DNA from: Porphyromonadaceae bacterium UBA7048 | Lineage (GTDB): Bacteria; Bacteroidota; Bacteroidia; Bacteroidales; Muribaculaceae | Length of the DNA stretch: 30,271 nt | Direction: 5' to 3' | NCBI GenBank assembly: GCA_002493945.1 | Contig: DLAL01000086.1 | Span: 1-30,271, forward strand | In this document: in pieces, positions 25,234 to 30,271 of the stretch | How the letters are laid out: each line of letters begins with the position of its first letter | Numbering within the stretch: position 1 is the stretch's first letter | Notes under the pieces: generated by a model | The model's input: only the letters and a program-made list of their open reading frames with translations | Told to the model about the DNA's origin: nothing | Databases searched by the model: none | Position numbers and translations under genes: made by a program

Positions 25234-27198
25234 ATGAGCGAGCAAGATAACGACGAAATGCTCTTCGACAGCGCCGAACTCGAAGAGAACCCCAACGAAG
25301 GTACCGCCGACTACAGCGAGGACGACATCAAGACCCTTGACTGGAAGGAACATATCCAGCGGCGTCCCGGCATGTACATAGGCAAACTCGGCGACGGCAC
25401 CAACAGCGACGACGGTATCTATGTGCTCCTCAAGGAAGTCATCGACAACTCCATCGACGAGTATATGATGGGCTTCGGCAACCGCATCATCGTAGACGTC
25501 GACGCCGTCTCGGCATCGGTGCGCGACTTCGGCCGAGGCATCCCGCTGGGCAGTGTCGTGGACGTGTGCTCGAAGATGAACACCGGCGCCAAGTACGACT
25601 CGGCCGCCTTCAAGAAGTCGGTCGGTCTCAACGGTGTCGGCATCAAGGCCGTCAACGCGCTCTCGTCGTCGTTCGAGCTCATGGCTTTCCGCGACGGCAA
25701 GTGCAAGCGCGTCTGCTTCTCGATGGGCAATCTCGTGGACGAGTCGCCCGTGGAGGACACCGACGAGCCCAACGGCACCCTGGTGCGCTTCACCCCCTCG
25801 GCCGACATATTCCGCGACTACGCCTTCCGCAACGAATTCATCGTGCCGCTGCTGAAGAACTACACCTTCCTCAACACCGGCCTGTCAATCATCTTCAACG
25901 GCCACCGCTACGTGTCGCGCAAGGGCCTTGTCGACCTCCTGGGCGACGTCATGACGCAGACTCCGCTCTATCCGGTCATCCATCTCAAGGGGCAGGATAT
26001 CGAGGTGGCCATCACGCACGTCAACCAGTACGGCGAGGAGTACTATTCCTTCGTCAACGGCCAGCACACCACCCAGGGCGGCACGCACCTGAGCGCCTTC
26101 AAGGAGGCCGTCAGCCGCACCATCAAGGACTACTTCGGACGCAACTTCGAGTACTCCGACATCCGCAACGGCATGGTGGCCGCCGTGGCCCTCAAGGTCG
26201 AGGAGCCGGTGTTCGAGTCGCAGACCAAGACGCGGCTCGGCTCGCGCGAGATGTCGCCCGACGGCGTGAGCATAGCCAAGTATGTGGGCGACTTCATCCG
26301 CCGCGAGCTTGACAACTACCTCCACCGCAACCTCGAGGTGGCCGACATCATTCTCAAGAAGGTGCAGGAGAGCGAGCGCGACCGCAAGGCCATGGCCGGC
26401 GTGGCCAAGAAGGCACGCGAGACGGCCAAGAAGGTGAGTCTCTACAACCGCAAGCTCAACGACTGCCGCGTGCACCTGAACGACACCCGCGGAAGCGACG
26501 AGAAGAAGGAGGCGTCGTCGATTTTTATCACCGAGGGCGACTCCGCCGGAGGTTCGATAGAGAAGGTGCGCGACGTCGAGACACAGGCAGTATTCAAGCT
26601 CCGCGGCAAGCCTCTCAACACCTACGGAGCCACCAAGAAAGAGCTGTACACCAACGAGGAGTTCAGCCTCCTGCAGGCCGCGCTCAACATCGAGGACGGC
26701 ATCGACGGGCTGCGCTACAACAAGGTCATCATAGCCACCGATGCCGATGTCGACGGCATGCACATCCGTCTGCTGATGATTACCTTCTTCCTCCAGTACT
26801 TCCCCGACCTCATCAAGAAGGGACATGTCTACGTGCTTCAGACGCCGCTCTTCCGTGTCCGCAACAAGAAGACGGCCAAGCGCACGGCGCGCGCCAAAAA
26901 GAGCGACGCCCCCGACGACACGGTATACTGCTACACCGACGACGAGCGTGTGGCCGCCATCAGGCGCTTCGGCGACAATGCCGAGATCACGCGGTTCAAA
27001 GGTCTCGGCGAGATTTCGCCCGAGGAGTTCCGCGACTTCATCGGCCCGGACATGCGCATCGACCGTGTGAGTCTGCGCAAGGAGGACGGTGTGGCCGAGG
27101 TCCTCGAGTTCTATATGGGCAAGAACACCATGGAACGCCAGAACTTCATCATCGACAATCTCGTGGTGGAGGACGACACAAACATAGGACAGTTCTGA
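25234..27198 (+). CDS. parE: DNA topoisomerase IV subunit B (ParE)
   Basis: 654 aa. With ParC it unlinks daughter chromosomes using ATP. An acidic leader (1-30) precedes the GHKL ATPase: RRPGMYIG, then EVIDNSIDE with the Mg/ATP-binding Glu and Asn, then the glycine-rich LNGVGIKAVNAL. The QTKTRLGSRE segment carries the family's conserved transducer lysine. The TOPRIM domain has EGDSAGGS and the metal-binding DADVDGMHI. GyrB is the alternative; the short length without the GyrB insertion, the parE-coaD-S41 context and the wording near the start favour ParE. Fluoroquinolones and novobiocin class compounds act on this family. parC is not in the window. Confidence 0.93.
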   Translation: MSEQDNDEMLFDSAELEENPNEGTADYSEDDIKTLDWKEHIQRRPGMYIGKLGDGTNSDDGIYVLLKEVIDNSIDEYMMGFGNRIIVDVDAVSASVRDFGRGIPLGSVVDVCSKMNTGAKYDSAAFKKSVGLNGVGIKAVNALSSSFELMAFRDGKCKRVCFSMGNLVDESPVEDTDEPNGTLVRFTPSADIFRDYAFRNEFIVPLLKNYTFLNTGLSIIFNGHRYVSRKGLVDLLGDVMTQTPLYPVIHLKGQDIEVAITHVNQYGEEYYSFVNGQHTTQGGTHLSAFKEAVSRTIKDYFGRNFEYSDIRNGMVAAVALKVEEPVFESQTKTRLGSREMSPDGVSIAKYVGDFIRRELDNYLHRNLEVADIILKKVQESERDRKAMAGVAKKARETAKKVSLYNRKLNDCRVHLNDTRGSDEKKEASSIFITEGDSAGGSIEKVRDVETQAVFKLRGKPLNTYGATKKELYTNEEFSLLQAALNIEDGIDGLRYNKVIIATDADVDGMHIRLLMITFFLQYFPDLIKKGHVYVLQTPLFRVRNKKTAKRTARAKKSDAPDDTVYCYTDDERVAAIRRFGDNAEITRFKGLGEISPEEFRDFIGPDMRIDRVSLRKEDGVAEVLEFYMGKNTMERQNFIIDNLVVEDDTNIGQF

Positions 27199-27650
27199 TG
27201 GAGCGCCGCAGCACCATAGCCGTTTTTCCCGGCTCGTTCAATCCCTTCACCGTCGGGCACGCCGACATCGTCAGCCGCGCCCTGGCCCTCTTCGACCGCG
27301 TCGTGGTGGCCGTCGGTGTCAATGCCGCCAAGCCGCACGACGATGTCCGTGCCCTTCTGAAGCCCATCGAGGAGCTGTACGGGGGCGACTCCCGGGTGGA
27401 AGTGCGCGCATACTCCTGTCTGACAGTCGATTTTGCCTCCGAGCTCGGCGTCACGTGCATCATCCGCTCGGTGCGGTCGCTCAAGGACTACGAGTACGAG
27501 CGCGACATGGCCGACATCAACCGTCAACTTTCGGGTATCGAAACCGTTATATTATATAGCCGTCCCGAGCTCGCCGCCGTCTCCTCGTCGGTGGTCAGAG
27601 AGCTAAGGTCGTTCGGCTGCAACGTCGATCGTTTTCTCCCTCAACACTAA
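27198..27650 (+). CDS. coaD: Phosphopantetheine adenylyltransferase CoaD
   Basis: 150 aa, near the usual 160. CoaD transfers AMP from ATP to 4'-phosphopantetheine, the fourth step of coenzyme A synthesis. The nucleotidyltransferase motif T/HxGH is TVGH at 18-21 within FPGSFNPFTVGH, and the ISSxxVR-type motif is VSSSVVREL close to the C-terminus. RSVRSLKDYEYERDMA in between is a strong family match. Its ATG overlaps the parE stop by one base (TGATG), so it is translationally coupled; the protease gene follows after 6 bp. Confidence 0.98.
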   Translation: MERRSTIAVFPGSFNPFTVGHADIVSRALALFDRVVVAVGVNAAKPHDDVRALLKPIEELYGGDSRVEVRAYSCLTVDFASELGVTCIIRSVRSLKDYEYERDMADINRQLSGIETVILYSRPELAAVSSSVVRELRSFGCNVDRFLPQH

Positions 27651-27656
27651 CTCAAC

Positions 27657-29264
27657 ATGAAACACGTCTTTCAACTTATAGCTGTCGCCTTTCTGCTTGC
27701 CGCCGTACCTGCGGCAGTCGCTGCTCAGGGCGAACAGGACTTCAACCCCCAGCAGAAACTCCGCGCGGCACAGATGATTATCGATAACTTCTACGTCGAG
27801 CCGGTCGACAACGACACCGTCGTCGATGAGGCCGTGCGCGCCATGCTCAAGACTCTCGATCCCCACTCGGCCTATACCACCGCGGCCGAGACCAAGGAGT
27901 TCACCGAGCCTCTCGAAGGCAAGTTCAGCGGCATCGGCATACAGTTCAATATGCTTGAGGACACCGTCTACGTCATCCAGACCATCAAGGGCGGCCCGTC
28001 GGAGAAGGTCGGCATCATGGCCGGCGACCGCATACTCATGGCCAATGACACCGTCATCGCCGGGCGCAAGCTCGTCAACCGCGCCGTCATGAAGCATCTG
28101 CGCGGCGACAAGGGCTCGAAGGTCAACCTCAAGGTGAAGCGCGGCGAAGAGCTCATCGACTTCGAGGTCATCCGCGACGACATCCCCCTGTACAGTGTCG
28201 ACGAGACTTTCATGGCCGACCCCACCACGGGCTACATCCGTGTGACCCGCTTCGCCGAGAGCACGGCCAAGGAAGTGGCCGACGCCGTGGCCAAGCTGAA
28301 GAAGAAAGGCATGAAGAACCTTATCCTCGACCTGGGCGACAACGGCGGCGGCTATCTGGGCGCAGCCTTCGAGATGGCGTCCGAATTCCTTCCGGCAGGC
28401 ACGCCTGTGGTGAGCACCAAGGGCCGTTCTTTCCCTGACCAGACCTACTCCACCGAGGGGCAGGGCGACTTCCTCGACGGCAGGATAGTGGTCATCGCCA
28501 ACCAGTCGTCGGCTTCGGCGGCAGAGATTCTCGCCGGTGCCCTTCAGGACAATGACCGCGCGCTCGTGGTCGGACGCCGCACATTCGGCAAGGGCCTCGT
28601 GCAGCGACCCTTCCCCTTCCCTGACGGCTCGATGATACGCCTGACCATATCGCGCTACTACACCCCCTCGGGCCGCTGCATACAGAAGCCCTACGAGAAA
28701 GGCCGCAGCGAGGAGTACTATCTTGACCTCCTCAACCGCTACAAGGACGGCGAGCTGTGGAGTGAGGACAGCATACGCCGTCCGGCCGACCAGAAATTTG
28801 CCACCCTCAAGTACAAGCGTCCCGTCTACGGTGGCGGCGGCATCATCCCCGACCTCTTCGTCCCGGCCGACACGTCGTACTTCTCCACCTACTACCGCGA
28901 TCTGGTGGCCAAGGGCATCATACACCGCATCACCACGCGCTACGTCGACGCCAACCGCGCCTCCCTCCTGAAGCAGTATCCTGACAATGACGCCTATCAG
29001 GCATCGTTCACCGTCCCCGAAGAGCTCGACAAGAACATCTTCGCCGCAGGCGACGAGGCCGGTGTCCCTTACAAAGAGGAGGACTGGCAGCGCTCGGCTC
29101 CGCTGGTCAACGCCATCATCAAGGGCATCATAGCCAACGACCTCTATGAGGACGGCTCCTACTACCGCCCCATCAGCCTCATCAACAAGGACTTCGAGGC
29201 CGCGCTCAAGCTCATCAACGACCCCGGCCGCTATAATGCCCTCCTGACGGGCAAGGCGGAGTAG
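27657..29264 (+). CDS. S41-family C-terminal processing protease (CtpA-like)
   Basis: 535 aa. A signal peptide at 1-23 (hydrophobic core, then AVAAQ) sends it to the periplasm. A short helical region leads into a PDZ domain (about 85-170), which in this family recognises the C-termini of substrates. The S41 catalytic domain has the Ser-Lys dyad: Ser285 in NQSSASAAE and Lys312 in FGKGLVQ, with Gln316 also conserved. LDLGDNGGGYLG (224-235) is the typical core strand. The last ~150 residues form the extra C-terminal domain seen in Bacteroidota members. Such proteases trim or degrade envelope proteins; in other bacteria they act on murein hydrolases or PBPs. Specific substrates here are unknown. 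Confidence 0.94.
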   Translation: MKHVFQLIAVAFLLAAVPAAVAAQGEQDFNPQQKLRAAQMIIDNFYVEPVDNDTVVDEAVRAMLKTLDPHSAYTTAAETKEFTEPLEGKFSGIGIQFNMLEDTVYVIQTIKGGPSEKVGIMAGDRILMANDTVIAGRKLVNRAVMKHLRGDKGSKVNLKVKRGEELIDFEVIRDDIPLYSVDETFMADPTTGYIRVTRFAESTAKEVADAVAKLKKKGMKNLILDLGDNGGGYLGAAFEMASEFLPAGTPVVSTKGRSFPDQTYSTEGQGDFLDGRIVVIANQSSASAAEILAGALQDNDRALVVGRRTFGKGLVQRPFPFPDGSMIRLTISRYYTPSGRCIQKPYEKGRSEEYYLDLLNRYKDGELWSEDSIRRPADQKFATLKYKRPVYGGGGIIPDLFVPADTSYFSTYYRDLVAKGIIHRITTRYVDANRASLLKQYPDNDAYQASFTVPEELDKNIFAAGDEAGVPYKEEDWQRSAPLVNAIIKGIIANDLYEDGSYYRPISLINKDFEAALKLINDPGRYNALLTGKAE

Positions 29265-29287
29265 GGGCGGCGATTCGTTTCTGAATT

Positions 29288-30076
29288 ATGATGACCACGC
29301 TCGGAAAATTGATTGACCGATACAGGGAACTTGGCATAGACCGTCAGCTGGACTATGACAAGTTCTACCTGTATTCCATCATCACGCACTCCACGGCCAT
29401 CGAGGGCTCGACCATCACCGAACTCGAGAATCAGATAATGTTCGACGACGGCATCGCCATCCGAGGCAAGACCATCGTGGAGCAGAATATGAATCTTGAT
29501 CTTAAAGCCGCCTACGAGCGCATGCTCCGCTACGCCGCCACGCATGCCGATATCACTGTGGAGCGGCTGAAAGAACTGTCGGCGCTGACGATGAAGAACA
29601 CCGGCACGGAGTATCACACGGCTCTGGGCGACTTCTCCTCGGCCGCAGGCGACCTGCGCCTGCTGAATGTGTCGGCCGGCGTCGGCGGCCGGTCATATAT
29701 GTCATTCAATAAGGTCCCGGCGAGGCTGAAGGACTTCTGCGATGCGCTGAACGTGCGCCGCCGCTGTGCCTCCGGCATGACCGTGGACGAACTCTATGAC
29801 ATGAGTTTCGACGCGCACTACACCCTTGTCACCATCCATCCCTGGGCCGACGGCAACGGGCGCATGGCGCGCCTGCTGATGAACTGGCTCCAGTTCGAGT
29901 ACGGCCTTATCCCGTCGCGTATTTTCGCCGACGAGAAGGAGGACTACATAAAGGCACTCGTAGCCACCCGCGAGAGCGGCGACCTGTCGATATTCCGCAG
30001 ATTCATGACCGACACGATGGCCGCCCGGCTCTCGCATGATATCAAGGCGTACGAGGATTCTGTCGGCGAGGACTGA
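29288..30076 (+). CDS. Fic-domain protein, probable AMP-transferase with built-in inhibitory helix
   Basis: 262 aa. The Fic core motif HPWADGNGRMAR is at 184-195 (consensus HxFx[D/E]GNGRxxR, with Trp in place of Phe); His184 is the catalytic base. Near the N-terminus STAIEG at 35-40 fits the inhibitory motif (S/T)xxxE(G/N), whose Glu39 blocks ATP binding in class II Fic proteins. Most characterised Fic enzymes transfer AMP to a Tyr, Thr or Ser hydroxyl; some transfer other phosphate groups. There is no separate antitoxin gene and no added DNA-binding domain, so it is not an ordinary Fic toxin-antitoxin pair. It begins 23 bp after the protease gene with two ATG codons in a row; I used the first. 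It is the least housekeeping-like gene in the unit. Confidence 0.92.
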   Translation: MMTTLGKLIDRYRELGIDRQLDYDKFYLYSIITHSTAIEGSTITELENQIMFDDGIAIRGKTIVEQNMNLDLKAAYERMLRYAATHADITVERLKELSALTMKNTGTEYHTALGDFSSAAGDLRLLNVSAGVGGRSYMSFNKVPARLKDFCDALNVRRRCASGMTVDELYDMSFDAHYTLVTIHPWADGNGRMARLLMNWLQFEYGLIPSRIFADEKEDYIKALVATRESGDLSIFRRFMTDTMAARLSHDIKAYEDSVGED

Positions 30077-30077
30077 G

Positions 30078-30111
30078 CGCGACAGCAGCGAGCGGCTATC
30101 TGCATGTCGCG
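30078..30111 (+). terminator. Hairpin after the Fic gene, possible transcript end
   Basis: CGCGACAGCA (30078-30087) pairs with TGCATGTCGCG (30101-30111), ten base pairs with one bulged A and a 13-nt loop. It starts 2 nt after the fic stop codon. No U-run follows, so intrinsic termination is uncertain; it may be a 3' stabiliser instead. Confidence 0.4.
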
Positions 30112-30198
30112 GAGGGCGTTATATCAGGCCGGAAAATGTGTCATGGTAGTCGGAATTTCTAAAAAATCCTTAAAATATGGTGAAATTTGCGTCCGGCT

Positions 30199-30229
30199 TT
30201 TGCTATATGAAAAGAAATGCGTAAATTTG
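30199..30229 (+). promoter_or_regulatory. Near-consensus Bacteroidota promoter for the tRNA
   Basis: A -33 element TTTG (30199-30202) and a -7 element TAAATTTG (30222-30229) are separated by 19 bp, the expected layout TTTG-N19-TAnnTTTG. Transcription would begin near 30236, about 13 nt before the tRNA. The 120 bp between the hairpin and this promoter hold nothing else I can name. Confidence 0.85.
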
Positions 30230-30248
30230 CAGTCGCAAAACGCCTGCT

Positions 30249-30271
30249 GGCCCATTCGTCTATCGGTTAGG
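30249..30271 (+). tRNA. tRNA, 5' part only, probably tRNA-Glu
   Basis: The last 23 bases read as an acceptor arm followed by TTCGTCTATCGGTTAGG, the D-arm form typical of bacterial tRNA-Glu. The anticodon is outside the window, so Glu is a judgement from the 5' end only. The strong promoter just upstream supports a tRNA or tRNA cluster here. Confidence 0.8.

Noticed and set aside
27414..27428. CTCCTGTCTGACAG inside coaD, similar to the left-edge repeat arm
   Set aside because: Only a short match, it lies within conserved coaD coding sequence and lacks the A-rich loop and ACAGGAG copies; taken as chance.

Overview
The window looks like the chromosome of a GC-rich member of the Bacteroidales (phylum Bacteroidota); by eye the coding DNA is about 60% GC. 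Four things point there: TAnnTTTG-type -7 promoter boxes (18038-18045, 30222-30229, and 17936-17943 on the minus strand); a division and cell wall (dcw) cluster without murF, murB or ddl; the small FtsL-like protein typical of Bacteroidota; and the parE-coaD-S41 protease block. Muribaculaceae or another high-GC Bacteroidales family is my guess, but the family cannot be fixed from these data.

The left 17.8 kb is one long minus-strand transcription unit, read from right to left: rsmH, ftsL-like, ftsI, murE, mraY, murD, ftsW, murG, murC, ftsQ, ftsA, ftsZ, then a cysteine-free Sir2 deacylase and a secreted GxDLY/SGNH hydrolase. Gaps run from an 11-bp overlap to 58 bp, so the genes are probably cotranscribed. 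MurC, MurD and MurE build the stem peptide (MurE carries the meso-DAP motif DNPR), MraY and MurG make lipid I and II, FtsW and FtsI polymerise and crosslink septal peptidoglycan, and FtsQ, FtsL, FtsA and FtsZ form the division scaffold. mraZ, the usual first gene, is absent. The unit ends at about 3.5 copies of a 66-bp hairpin-forming tandem repeat at the left edge.

A 285-bp divergent intergenic region (17792-18076) separates this unit from a plus-strand run of ten tightly packed genes: asnS, lysS, gpsA, rlmN, pdxA, a sugar-nucleotidyltransferase-like gene, parE, coaD, an S41 C-terminal processing protease and a Fic-domain protein. Most are housekeeping functions: two aminoacyl-tRNA synthetases, glycerol-3-phosphate supply for phospholipids, rRNA/tRNA methylation, pyridoxal phosphate synthesis, chromosome decatenation, coenzyme A synthesis and envelope proteolysis. 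The Fic gene is the one accessory-looking member.

The window closes with a near-perfect Bacteroidota promoter and the first 23 bases of a tRNA, probably tRNA-Glu. I found no complete mobile element, CRISPR array or obvious novel multigene system. The most unusual signals are the left-edge repeat array, the very acidic FtsA tail, the FtsZ tail with an apparently internal conserved peptide, the cysteine-free sirtuin overlapping ftsZ, and the palindromic divergent promoter region.
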